DNA from: CAWARU01 sp963784575
GTDB taxonomy: Bacteria > Pseudomonadota > Gammaproteobacteria > UBA6186 > Azoamicaceae
Reading direction: 5' to 3'
Length of the DNA: 64,000 nucleotides
NCBI GenBank assembly: GCA_963784575.1
Contig: CAWARU010000001.1
Location: forward strand, 2,108,001-2,172,000
The notes under the pieces are model-generated. The model ran no database searches and had not been told where the DNA came from. It saw only the letters and a list, made by a program, of their open reading frames with translations. Of this stretch, positions 55,746 through 64,000 are shown piece by piece; position 1 is the stretch's first letter, and every line of letters starts with the position of its first letter. A program made the position numbers and the translations under genes.

Positions 55746-55981
55746 CCTGAATAAAACACCTTGAATAGAAATAAACTGAAAAAAACTAATACCTAAATAA
55801 CCTCACGATGGTTATTTAAGTTAACAAGATTACTCTTGACTCAAATAGATTGTAAAGTTTAATCATACAATAATTTGCTTCGCTAAAACACTAGGGTCAG
55901 CATTTTTAAGTGAGCATTTTTAAGTGTTAGATCTATTCTAGAGACGGACTTTAGTGCACGCCTCTAGTTGCGCGTTACCTA

Positions 55982-58201
55982 TCAAGCTCTAGAGGCCGAC
56001 GTCACCTTGCTTTGGCCTTTGTTCATCTCAGCACGTAATTGTTCCAATTTCGCATCCCCTACCTCCTTAATAATGACTCGAAGAGAAGCATCGTTATCAT
56101 CAAAGTTCTCAGGATCTTTGACATATTCATTAACTATCGCTGCGGCCTTTTGGTATTCCTGTTTCTCCAAATCCCCATCTTTTAATTTTTGATCAAGTTC
56201 TTCAAATATTGCTTTTCGAAGTGCAGCTTCTAAGGTTACAGGACCTGATGTTTCAGCCAGAACTGATTTTCCTTTTTCTCTCTTTTCTGATTCTTTAGTG
56301 ATCGGAGATTTGGGATCCTCAGCACCCTTCTCTAGGGTACCTTTCTCCCGCTTATCTTTTGAAAAAATTATCTCTTGACCCTTTTTGACCATTTCATTTT
56401 CTTCGAAGCGTTTCTGAGTACGTTCTGAAGAAGTAGTGCTGTCTTTTTGCTTATCTTTATTTTCATCTTTAACTTTTTCTTTCTGTGAGTCCAAAGCTGA
56501 TTCACTGGAAAGTTCTGCTTTCGTCTTATGTTCTGTGTCGCTCATTGACATTGACATTGCCAAAGCCAGTTCCAATTCCTCTTTTTCTCTGGCAGAAGCT
56601 CTACTTAAATCAATTTGAGCATCTGGCGATCCTTTTCCTTTTTTGGCAGGAGGTACAGGAACTCTCACTGCCACTCTTGTAGAAGAAACACTTCCTGGTG
56701 CCCCTGCACCGGCTCCACTAAGAGAAGCGGCTTCAATTTCTGCAGCATATTTAGTCAAATAAGGTTTGATCCTGGCTTCAACATTTACTATCTGACGTTC
56801 AACTTCCAGTTTTTTGCTGCCTTGGAGCTTTAAAGCTTCCGTTTTAGATTTAATGGATTGAAGAGCATTTTTAAGAGCTCTCACTAATATTACTACTGTA
56901 GACTGCAAGCCGGTTTCAATTGCATAATCCACCACAGATTTGCCTCTAACGCTGGTTTGAAACAAAGATCTGCCATTGTAGGGTTCACAAATGGCTCTTA
57001 TGCATTCACTTGGATTGGAACGAAGGAGAACCTTAAGTAATTGTTCTACAGTAGCATCTTGATTTTTTCCAGGTTTTTCAGTAATTATCGCAGCTTGCAG
57101 AGCATTGAATCCGAGCTTATTTGCAACCATGAAAACTGCTTGAACTTGCTCTTCCGCACGCAGCTCACCCAGCAGGGTGCATAAAAGTTCTGCATGGTGA
57201 TTTTCTGCAAGGATGTGGAAAATAGTTCTATGATGCTGATCTTTTAACTGCAACATAATTTGAAAGCGATGCTCTGCAGAAAAAGGACTCAGCAAGCTCA
57301 TAATGGTTTCACCGTCCCCGATTTTTGCGAGTTCCAGAAAACGATTACTTCCAAAAACACCAGCATATTCCTCTAAGGGTTCTATCGCTTTGGGCGATAT
57401 ACTTTTGCTTTGGAAAGTCTCAATGATCTCTTGCAATTTTTTGATGCTTAATGCCCCTTGACTGGTTACTGCCTTTGACGCATCGGCTGGCAGTTCTGGA
57501 CTGAGTACGCTCTGTTCACCTCCTACTGTGAAATATTGCGATTCGACAATACCACGCGCTTTTGCAATTTTCTTCATCATTTGAATCTTATTTTGCTCTT
57601 CACGCTGAAGCTCTAGAGGGTAAGTTGCAAGATTCGGAAGTAGGATTAGAGTGAGTGGGTTCTGACCCAAATCATCACATCCATTCATAATGTCTTCAAA
57701 AATGGCCTCTTTTGTTTTCCCTGTTTTGAAAGTCGTTATAATGCTATCGATTTCGAGACCGGCTTTAACAAGTTCTGGCTTTAAATGTTCAAAATTGCTT
57801 TCATTGGTATCGCTGTAGATAAAAAATCTTGCTTTTGGAGCTTCGGATGAAATATCCATAGCCTCAGATTTCGCCTGTTTTTGCATTTCAGCGATTTGCT
57901 TTATGATGAGCTTATTTTGTTCTGTGATAACACAGCAACTGTTCCAAGCTTCGAGAATTTTTTCTGCAGATAATGGCAGGCATTCTTGAATTTTTAGGAT
58001 TAATTCTTTTTCTGTGAGTTTGCCGAGATTGTACAGTTTGAATATTGGAGCAAGTTTTGGAATGAGTGTAGCAACAAGTAATTTACCGCCTTCCTGATTT
58101 TTTAAATCAGCTTCATCAGCAAAAGCCTGAAATTTTGCGATGGCACGCTTGATATTGGTATCGACGATCATTCCTAGGGTTAAAACGATTGCTAATTTCA
58201 T
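55982..58201 (-). CDS. Unknown protein with ankyrin-like repeats and a UIM-like motif
   Basis: 739 residues, no signal peptide. Start at 58201 has GGAGAAAG eight bases upstream. The middle (about 290-430) has ankyrin-like pieces (HRTIFHILAENHHAELLCTLLGE, GFNALQAAIITEKPG, GKSVVDYAIETGLQSTVVILV). Residues 539-555 (EKEELELALAMSMSMSD) match the ubiquitin-interacting motif pattern of acidic residues, Ala-x-x-x-Ser. The C-terminal about 160 residues are Lys/Glu/Ser-rich and probably disordered. The gene interrupts the usual engB-cytochrome c4-dsbA order. Candidate effector. Confidence 0.7.
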   Translation of the reverse strand: MKLAIVLTLGMIVDTNIKRAIAKFQAFADEADLKNQEGGKLLVATLIPKLAPIFKLYNLGKLTEKELILKIQECLPLSAEKILEAWNSCCVITEQNKLIIKQIAEMQKQAKSEAMDISSEAPKARFFIYSDTNESNFEHLKPELVKAGLEIDSIITTFKTGKTKEAIFEDIMNGCDDLGQNPLTLILLPNLATYPLELQREEQNKIQMMKKIAKARGIVESQYFTVGGEQSVLSPELPADASKAVTSQGALSIKKLQEIIETFQSKSISPKAIEPLEEYAGVFGSNRFLELAKIGDGETIMSLLSPFSAEHRFQIMLQLKDQHHRTIFHILAENHHAELLCTLLGELRAEEQVQAVFMVANKLGFNALQAAIITEKPGKNQDATVEQLLKVLLRSNPSECIRAICEPYNGRSLFQTSVRGKSVVDYAIETGLQSTVVILVRALKNALQSIKSKTEALKLQGSKKLEVERQIVNVEARIKPYLTKYAAEIEAASLSGAGAGAPGSVSSTRVAVRVPVPPAKKGKGSPDAQIDLSRASAREKEELELALAMSMSMSDTEHKTKAELSSESALDSQKEKVKDENKDKQKDSTTSSERTQKRFEENEMVKKGQEIIFSKDKREKGTLEKGAEDPKSPITKESEKREKGKSVLAETSGPVTLEAALRKAIFEELDQKLKDGDLEKQEYQKAAAIVNEYVKDPENFDDNDASLRVIIKEVGDAKLEQLRAEMNKGQSKVTSASRA

Positions 58202-58552
58202 ATTCTTTCTCCAGTTTATTGTCCCAAAGTTTATTCGAATTCAAGGTTAAAAAGTAAATTACGTTATTATACTCGTTTATTTGCAAAATATCCTACATAT
58301 TCTCATATTCGTATTTGAAATGCAACTCAATTATCTAGCATCTTTCGCACCTATCAAAGCAATCTTGTCTATAGTACCCTTGCCCCCATGGACTTTGTCC
58401 GTCCAGATTTTAGGTGTTTCAGCACTTTAATATTGAGTAACACATCCAAATTTGATATATTTCTACTGTTTCCCGTATATTGCTGTATCTACTATATCTA
58501 TATATTTGTTCATTCGTTAAATGTAAGGATTTTGAGTTTATCTCCAAGAAAT
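58202..58552. other. Divergent intergenic region
   Basis: 351 AT-rich bases between the UIM-like gene (minus) and engB (plus). It must contain both promoters. The segment 58388-58552 is open in the engB frame but lacks homology to EngB and has a weak start. No RNA gene or repeat is seen. Confidence 0.5.
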
Positions 58553-59149
58553 ATGAAAACTATCAACTACAATCAAATACAATTTCTAAAAAGTGCTGCT
58601 GCCATAAACGGCCTTCCCCCCGATATTGGAGCCGAAGTCGCTTTCGCTGGTCGATCCAATTCCGGTAAATCTTCCGCACTGAATGCCATCACTGGTATTG
58701 GCCGTCTTGCAAGGACCAGTAAAACCCCTGGCAGAACGCAATTAATCAATTTTTTTGATTTAGGGAATTCCCGACGACTCGTTGATTTGCCTGGATATGG
58801 CTATGCCAAGGTCCCTGATGCAGTTAAATTACAGTGGCAGCATTTCTTATCTGAATACATCACCACCCGTGAATGTCTAAAAGGAGTAGTAATGATGATG
58901 GATATTCGCCACCCCCTAATGCCGCTCGATTGGCAAATGATTGAATGGACTGTGTCGCATAGTCTGCCCATGCATATTTTGCTCACAAAATCCGATAAAT
59001 TAAAACGGGGCGCTGCACAGAATATTTTGTTAGACACAAGAAGAGAATTGAGCGGCTATGAAGATTACATTACAGTGCAGTTGTTTTCAGCTGTGAAGGG
59101 GACAGGTGTCATAGAAGTCAAAGATAAATTGGATGGTTGGTTAAACTGA
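58553..59149 (+). CDS. engB: Ribosome biogenesis GTPase EngB (YsxC/YihA)
   Basis: 198 residues from the ATG at 58553 (MKTINYNQIQFLKSAA, family start). G1 GRSNSGKSSALN, G2/G3 with TPGRTQLINFF and VDLPGYGYAKV, G4 TKSDK and G5 FSAVKG. Small essential GTPase for 50S assembly. In many gammaproteobacteria it lies next to polA and cytochrome c4, as here except for two inserted accessory genes. Confidence 0.95.
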   Translation: MKTINYNQIQFLKSAAAINGLPPDIGAEVAFAGRSNSGKSSALNAITGIGRLARTSKTPGRTQLINFFDLGNSRRLVDLPGYGYAKVPDAVKLQWQHFLSEYITTRECLKGVVMMMDIRHPLMPLDWQMIEWTVSHSLPMHILLTKSDKLKRGAAQNILLDTRRELSGYEDYITVQLFSAVKGTGVIEVKDKLDGWLN

Positions 59150-59250
59150 TATTCTATCCAGTTTCTTAATAATCATAATTATGTTAAATTTCTCACTACT
59201 ACACTTTATCCCAATATTAACCAATATTAAATATTAATAGGTATAATTAA

Positions 59251-61152
59251 ATGAAATTACTCGGAAACGTGAGATGTCATCTCAAATACTACTTAAAACA
59301 ACTCGAAAAAAAACACGCTGATAAACTTGTTATAGAAACATTACAAAAAATTTTAGACACAAATAAAACCGTTGATGATGTTAGAAAAGAGATATATCAA
59401 TTACAGCATTTGGCAAATGGTGTGCCTGAGCTAGAAAATGAGGCTCCTCTTTCTCTGCATCCTGGTTTAGATGCCTGCTGTGTCCTCGGAATATTTTTTA
59501 TAAATCGCAGTCGGTTAACTTCAGCGGGCTCCATTGAGGGAATAAAAATGCTCCGGAAAGCAGCAAAATATAAGCATGAAACCGCGCTCTTTACCCTCGG
59601 GAATTGTTATGAACATGGCAGAGGGGTTGCAGCAGATTTAACAAAAGCCGCAGAATTGTACCGTCAAGCAGCTGCACTGGATTATGCACCTGCAGAAGTT
59701 GCTCTTGGAAGTTGTTTTGAACTCGGTCATGGTGTTGTCCAAAATCCTCGTGCTGCAATCAAACTTTACGAAACAGCAGCAAAAAAAGACTATGCCCTCG
59801 CGATATCGTTTCTCGGAAGGTGTTTCCATAGGGGTTTTGGTGTTACTAAAGATTTAAAACATGCAGTTCATTTATTTCAATTGGCTGCAGAACAAAATTG
59901 TTCAATCGCCATATCAAACCTTGGAGCTTGCTTCTTAAACGGTTTAGGTGTTGATAAAGATATCGAACGTGCGTTTAAACTTTTTCAAGAGGCAGTGGAG
60001 CTGGGGTCTATCAGCGCTTTACACAATCTTGGAGTTTGTTATTACGAGGGCCTGTCTGTTCCTAAAGACTTAAAACGCGCAATGGAATTGTTCGAGAGAG
60101 CTGCAAAAGAAGGAGATATAGACGCACAACTTCAGCTAGGTGTTTGTTACGAACAGGGTAGGGGAGTAATCAAAGATGATAAACGAGCAGTTGAATTATA
60201 CCAAGCGGCAGCTAATCAAAATGATGCAGCAGCGCAATGTATGTTGGGAGTAAGATATCATTTAGGGTCTATCGTTCCCAAAGACTATGAGCTCGCTGCA
60301 AAATTTTATCAAATGTCCGCAGAACAAAACCATACAGAGGCCCTTTTTCATCTTGGATTATGTTATTGGAGTGGTACGGGTGTAACACGTGATTTAAGAC
60401 GTGCAGTGGAACTATTCCAACAGGCAGTGGAGCGAGGATTTAGAAATGCTAACCATACGCTTGCCATAACCTATAGGGATGGCCACTGTTTTAACCCAGA
60501 TTACCGGCGAGCAATCCTATTATTTCAAAATGCTGTAGTACTTGGTTATGAACAATCAAAACGAGATCTTACTAGTTTACTCGAATCAAATTGGCATATT
60601 TTTATTCCCTCGCTAACAGAAGCGCTCAGTTATTATGGGGAAATGAATGATTATTCTAGGCTAGGATTTTGTTATCAATTCGGGCTCGGTACTGATAAAA
60701 ATTTGAAACAAGCAATCGAATTATATAAAAAAGCAATAGAACTGGAAGGCTTTCCTTGCCTTTGGGACTTGTATTCTTGTTATAAAAGTTTGCATGAATC
60801 ACTTCCTGAAGAAACATTTCAGGATTTCTATCAAAATCTAGCCAAATTTTGCAAATCAGAGAAATCCGAGATAAGGCAAGAAGCTTTGCATGTGCAGGCA
60901 TATTTATATGAAAATGGTGCTCCCTATTTTCCTCAAAATTTGTTTTTTGCATTGAAGCACTATCAATTGGCCCACCAATTTGCAAAGCTTGAACAAGCAA
61001 GGATAGAATCTGCAACAAAACTTGAAGCATATGAATTTCTGCCCAGTTTCAACATGAAGCTCCAGGAATTTTTTCCTTTCAATGAAGCAATGACTGCTAT
61101 AATTGCAGAATATGCTTATGAGAAACCTATAATTCAACCTCCAAGAAGTTGA
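59251..61152 (+). CDS. Sel1-like repeat protein
   Basis: 633 residues, no signal peptide. From about residue 95 to 530 it consists of at least ten 36-residue Sel1/SLR repeats of the form A...LG.CY..G.GV..D...A..L...AA (for example LGNCYEHGRGVAADLTKAAELY). The last about 90 residues are not Sel1 and end in a helix (EAMTAIIAEYAYE). SLR proteins mediate protein-protein contacts and in Legionella and Coxiella relatives several are host-interaction proteins. Inserted between engB and polA. Confidence 0.88.
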   Translation: MKLLGNVRCHLKYYLKQLEKKHADKLVIETLQKILDTNKTVDDVRKEIYQLQHLANGVPELENEAPLSLHPGLDACCVLGIFFINRSRLTSAGSIEGIKMLRKAAKYKHETALFTLGNCYEHGRGVAADLTKAAELYRQAAALDYAPAEVALGSCFELGHGVVQNPRAAIKLYETAAKKDYALAISFLGRCFHRGFGVTKDLKHAVHLFQLAAEQNCSIAISNLGACFLNGLGVDKDIERAFKLFQEAVELGSISALHNLGVCYYEGLSVPKDLKRAMELFERAAKEGDIDAQLQLGVCYEQGRGVIKDDKRAVELYQAAANQNDAAAQCMLGVRYHLGSIVPKDYELAAKFYQMSAEQNHTEALFHLGLCYWSGTGVTRDLRRAVELFQQAVERGFRNANHTLAITYRDGHCFNPDYRRAILLFQNAVVLGYEQSKRDLTSLLESNWHIFIPSLTEALSYYGEMNDYSRLGFCYQFGLGTDKNLKQAIELYKKAIELEGFPCLWDLYSCYKSLHESLPEETFQDFYQNLAKFCKSEKSEIRQEALHVQAYLYENGAPYFPQNLFFALKHYQLAHQFAKLEQARIESATKLEAYEFLPSFNMKLQEFFPFNEAMTAIIAEYAYEKPIIQPPRS

Positions 61153-61206
61153 AGTTCAATCTAATTCAATCTAATTAGTTCGTTAGTTCGATCTAATTTT
61201 AGGCAT

Positions 61207-61420
61207 AAAAAAACCTCGGACTGAATAGCGGTTAGGAAACACAACCTACCACATTTTCTTCTTCTACGAAGAATCCGAGGTCTTTAACCCGAAATCCTAC
61301 ACAGGCTTCGCTAAAGCCATAAGGAAAACGGGGCACCTTCAAGAATTGAAGGTGAAAAGGCAGATGGAACTCACTAAGAGATTCCGGTTCTACCTGATAA
61401 GTAAGACCATAATCTTAATA
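61207..61420 (-). ncRNA. Structured RNA candidate downstream of polA
   Basis: On the minus strand this about 210-base stretch folds into successive stems: 61366-61385 (GGAAtCTC/GAGTTCC), 61334-61354 (CACCTTCAA/TTGAAGGTG), 61288-61333 (CCCG...CCT...GGCTT/AAGCC...AGG...CGGG) and a closing stem TCCGAGG-type pair 61214-61220 with 61274-61280 enclosing two smaller hairpins, followed by seven T. A separate polA terminator lies just upstream, and a sequence resembling a promoter (CCGACA...TTATGG) lies at about 61400-61430. No protein-coding frame. E. coli has the small RNA Spot 42 downstream of polA, but I see no sequence match. Fills most of the 61153-61474 gap. Confidence 0.5.
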
Positions 61421-61434
61421 ATTAGTTCTATGTC

Positions 61435-61466
61435 GGTTTAAAAAATAACCGTGATATGGCACGGTT
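61435..61466 (-). terminator. polA terminator
   Basis: AACCGTG / CACGGTT stem (61447-61466) with a six-base loop, followed on the minus strand by ATTTTTT. It begins eight bases after the polA stop codon. Confidence 0.75.
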
Positions 61467-61474
61467 TATGAGAG

Positions 61475-64000
61475 TTATTCATGAGCCTCATCCCAATTAT
61501 CACCAACCCCTATCCCTACTTTTAATTCCACAGATAATTTTACGATTCCTTCCATAATGGATTTTATTTTCTCACAAATAGCATCCAGGGAATCTTCGGC
61601 AACTTCAAACACCAGCTCATCATGAACTTGCATTATCATACGCAGCTTGCCATTGCTTTTATCTGCGACTTTATCCAGTTCTATCATGGCAAGCTTGATA
61701 ATATCAGCATTGCTCCCCTGCATGGGTGCGTTTACAGCGGCGCGCTCAGCAGCTTTTCTTCTCATCACATTAGAAGAGTTGATTTCTGGCAAATAAAGTC
61801 TTCTGCCAAATAAAGTTTCGACATAGCCCTCTGATTTGGCCTCGCGCAAAATTTCAGCGATAAAATGCTTTACACCGGGAAATGCTGCAAAATACCGATC
61901 GATATAGCTTTCGGCTTCAGCTCTCGGCACACCGAGCTGCTTGGAAACACCAAACGCTGACATCCCATACATTAAACCGAAATTAATGACTTTAGCGCTT
62001 CTTCTTTGGTTGGCGGTAACGTTATCTAAAGAAACATTAAAGATACCACTCGCAGTACTACGGTGAATGTCATCGTCCTTGGAAAAGGCCGTTACCAGGG
62101 CTTCATCTTTTGACATGTGGGCCATGATTCTGAGTTCAATTTGAGAATAATCAGCCGTGACAATTTTAAATCCGGGGGATGCGATAAATGCTTTGCGAAT
62201 CTTGCGGCCTTCTGCATTTCGAATAGGGATGTTCTGCAAATTTGGATCGCTGCTAGAGAGCCTTCCCGTAGAAGTAATTGCCTGATGGTAACAGGTGTGA
62301 ATGCGGCCGGTTTTGGGATCAATTTGCTCGGGAAGTTTGTCAGTATAAGTCGATTTTAATTTACTTAAGGTGCGATGTTCCATGATAATTTTGGGGAGGG
62401 GGTATTTTTCGGCTAATTCAACCAATACTGCTTCTGCGGTTGAGGCTTGGCCAGTGGGTGTTTTTTCGATCACAGGAAGCTTTAATTCTTCGAATAAAAT
62501 TTCCTGGAGCTGCTTAGGAGAGCCTAAATTAAAAGGGCGGCCCGCCATTTCATGAGCTTCTGTTTCAAGTTCCTGTAAACGTTTTTCTATTGCCTTGCTT
62601 TGCTTTATCAGTGCGTTGCCATCCACCAGTACCCCGCCCAGTTCCATTTTAACGAGCACGGGAACCAAAGGCATCTCAATTTCTTGGAAAACCTTATTAA
62701 GGTTTGATTCTTTTTCTAATTTTGTCCGGAGGAAATGATGCAATCGAAACACAATATCGATTTCTTCTGCAGCGAATTGAAATGCTTTTTCTAAGGGAAT
62801 GTTATTGAATGAAAGCGCTTTGGCGCCTTTACCTGCGATATCCTCAAAAGGAACAGTTTGGTATTGTAAGCATTGATCTGCCAAAATAGCGATACCGTGC
62901 CGAGTGCCAGCGCTGTCAATCACATAAGATTCAAGCATAGTATCAAACGAAAGGCCTTTTAATTGAACGCCGTTGTTCGCCAAAACTTCCGCAGCATATT
63001 TGAGATTATGGCCAACTTTTGGTATCTTATCATTTTCCAGAATGGGACGGAGTTTATTCAGAACAAACTCTAATTCTAGCTGTTTCGCAACATTTTCGTG
63101 CGCCACTGGCACATATACTGCTTCATTTTCTGCAACGGCAAAAGAGATGCCTACTATCTTAGTCTTCATATATTCGAGCTGGGAAGTGCTTGTTTTAATA
63201 TCTAGTGCCAGCAAATCAGAATTTTGATTTTTTTTAATCCAGCGTTCCAAAGCATTTTCGTCCACAATAAGTTCATACTGCACACCGGATGTTTCACCTT
63301 TCTTTTCTTTTCTGGTCTCTGCTCCGGTCTCTGTCCCAGTCTCTGCCTTATCTGCAGCCGCGCTGGATGCATGAGGAGCAGGCATTGATTGCGTCAAATC
63401 TTTGAGCCAAGTTTTAAATTCAAGATCTGTAAAGAGAGCTTTTAATTTATCACTGTCCGGAGCTGAAACTGCAAAATCTGCCATACTTTCCTTGAGAGGC
63501 AGCCTGGTATTGATAGTGACCAGTTCACGAAACAGAGGGAGTTCTGAAAGATGTTCTCGAAGACTGTCACCGACTTTACCAGGGATGTCTGCTGCATTTT
63601 TAACGATATCATCGAGGCTGCCATAAGCTTTGAGCCATTTCAGTGCGGTCTTAGGGCCCACATTACGGATACCGGGAATATTGTCGACGCTGTCCCCAAT
63701 CAAAGCGAGGTAATCGATGATTTGTTCTGGGGGAACTTCAAATTTTTCAATGACACGATCTCTATCGAAGACATCCTGTGACATAGTGTTGATCAATATG
63801 ATATTGTCTTCCACCAATTGGGCAAAATCTTTATCCCCTGTTGAGATTAAAGTAAAAAGTCCCTGTGCTTTTGCGCGGGAAGCCAAGGTACCGATGATGT
63901 CATCGGCCTCGATGCCCGGCATCACGATGAGCGGCAGACCCAATGCGCGAATTAAATCAAAAAGAGGGGCAATTTGGCTTTGTAAATCATCCGGCATGAC
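61475..64000 (-). CDS. polA: DNA polymerase I (5' end beyond the window)
   Basis: About 840 residues are inside the window; roughly the first 80-90 residues of the 5'-3' exonuclease domain are missing. The 5'-3' nuclease part has GIEADDIIG, STGDKDFAQ and GDSVDNIPGIRNVGPKTA. The polymerase domain is intact: motif A ADYSQIELRI, O-helix RRSAKVINFGLMYG, motif C VHDELVFEV. In the 3'-5' exonuclease domain only the first catalytic Asp is kept (LALDIKT where E. coli has FDTET); the equivalents of Glu357, Asp424, Tyr497 and Asp501 are Lys, Ala, Phe and Glu, so proofreading is probably lost. Confidence 0.96.
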   Translation of the reverse strand, partial: VMPDDLQSQIAPLFDLIRALGLPLIVMPGIEADDIIGTLASRAKAQGLFTLISTGDKDFAQLVEDNIILINTMSQDVFDRDRVIEKFEVPPEQIIDYLALIGDSVDNIPGIRNVGPKTALKWLKAYGSLDDIVKNAADIPGKVGDSLREHLSELPLFRELVTINTRLPLKESMADFAVSAPDSDKLKALFTDLEFKTWLKDLTQSMPAPHASSAAADKAETGTETGAETRKEKKGETSGVQYELIVDENALERWIKKNQNSDLLALDIKTSTSQLEYMKTKIVGISFAVAENEAVYVPVAHENVAKQLELEFVLNKLRPILENDKIPKVGHNLKYAAEVLANNGVQLKGLSFDTMLESYVIDSAGTRHGIAILADQCLQYQTVPFEDIAGKGAKALSFNNIPLEKAFQFAAEEIDIVFRLHHFLRTKLEKESNLNKVFQEIEMPLVPVLVKMELGGVLVDGNALIKQSKAIEKRLQELETEAHEMAGRPFNLGSPKQLQEILFEELKLPVIEKTPTGQASTAEAVLVELAEKYPLPKIIMEHRTLSKLKSTYTDKLPEQIDPKTGRIHTCYHQAITSTGRLSSSDPNLQNIPIRNAEGRKIRKAFIASPGFKIVTADYSQIELRIMAHMSKDEALVTAFSKDDDIHRSTASGIFNVSLDNVTANQRRSAKVINFGLMYGMSAFGVSKQLGVPRAEAESYIDRYFAAFPGVKHFIAEILREAKSEGYVETLFGRRLYLPEINSSNVMRRKAAERAAVNAPMQGSNADIIKLAMIELDKVADKSNGKLRMIMQVHDELVFEVAEDSLDAICEKIKSIMEGIVKLSVELKVGIGVGDNWDEAHE

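Noticed and set aside
58388..58552. N-terminal extension of EngB
   Set aside because: The added residues are hydrophobic and unlike EngB; the ATG at 58553 matches the family start.
61207..61420. 6S RNA or SRP RNA identity for the structured stretch
   Set aside because: It lacks the long single rod with a central bubble of 6S and the conserved GGAAG/AGCA loop of SRP RNA. Kept only as an unnamed RNA candidate.
1..64000. CRISPR arrays, tRNA or rRNA genes, prophage or integrase genes
   Set aside because: No evenly spaced direct repeats, no cloverleaf with TTCRANY-type arm, and no phage or recombinase proteins were found in any gap.

Overview
The window is about 64 kb of a low-to-moderate GC, gene-dense genome that looks like a host-associated (intracellular) gammaproteobacterium of the Legionellales/Coxiella/Berkiella type. 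The housekeeping genes support gammaproteobacteria: PilT/PilU, YggS-ProC next to pilT, LptM-DapF, ComM, UbiK, DsbB, and a polA/engB/cytochrome c4/dsbA neighbourhood. Between them sit large lineage-specific genes with eukaryote-like features (ankyrin-like and Sel1 repeats, an F-box-like segment, ubiquitin-interacting-motif-like helices), as expected of a bacterium that delivers many effectors into a eukaryotic host. The exact genus is an inference; there is no rRNA in the window.

Layout. 1-7.4 kb: tusA-like gene, glnA and a small secreted protein, a frameshifted GGDEF gene, pilU-pilT (minus), then yggS-proC. 7.7-10.7 kb: ABC exporter and hemW. 10.7-16.9 kb (minus): a 1071-residue protein, a SLC13-type transporter, trmB. 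17-18.8 kb: lptM (57 codons), dapF, dsbB. 19-23.4 kb: His-tailed protein, fdxA and a YqeG-type HAD phosphatase (minus), ubiK, a Kef/YbaL-type antiporter. 23.9-34.5 kb: two giant adjacent ORFs, one with a possible papain-like His/Cys pair and one resembling DUF3638/DUF3645 helicase-like ATPases; the junction looks like a one-base break in a single ~3,500-residue gene. 34.6-43.6 kb: DUF2059 pseudogene, UIM-like protein, NhaC-type antiporter, trhO, F-box-like protein, small secreted protein, DUF488 gene, comM. 43.6-48 kb: cytochrome c5, sua5-type gene, ddl, D-Ala-D-Ala dipeptidase, purE. 48-54 kb: ankyrin-like 952-residue protein with a truncated N-terminal paralogue beside it, two glycosyltransferases. 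54-64 kb: DsbA-like, cytochrome c4-like, UIM-like 739-residue protein, engB, Sel1 protein, a structured RNA candidate and polA (cut by the window end).

Working together: DsbA/DsbB handle periplasmic disulfides; the c-type cytochromes and ferredoxin serve electron transfer; Ddl/DdpX make and break D-Ala-D-Ala; PilT/PilU drive pilus retraction. The accessory genes suggest interference with host ubiquitin pathways: one F-box-like protein and two proteins with UIM-like motifs. Three families of dispersed non-coding elements are present: a 148-bp inverted-repeat MITE (two copies, one difference), a modular hairpin repeat whose stem covaries between copies, and several long palindromes. Two genes carry single frameshifts and PolA has lost its proofreading residues, consistent with relaxed selection, although sequencing error has to be excluded for the frameshifts.
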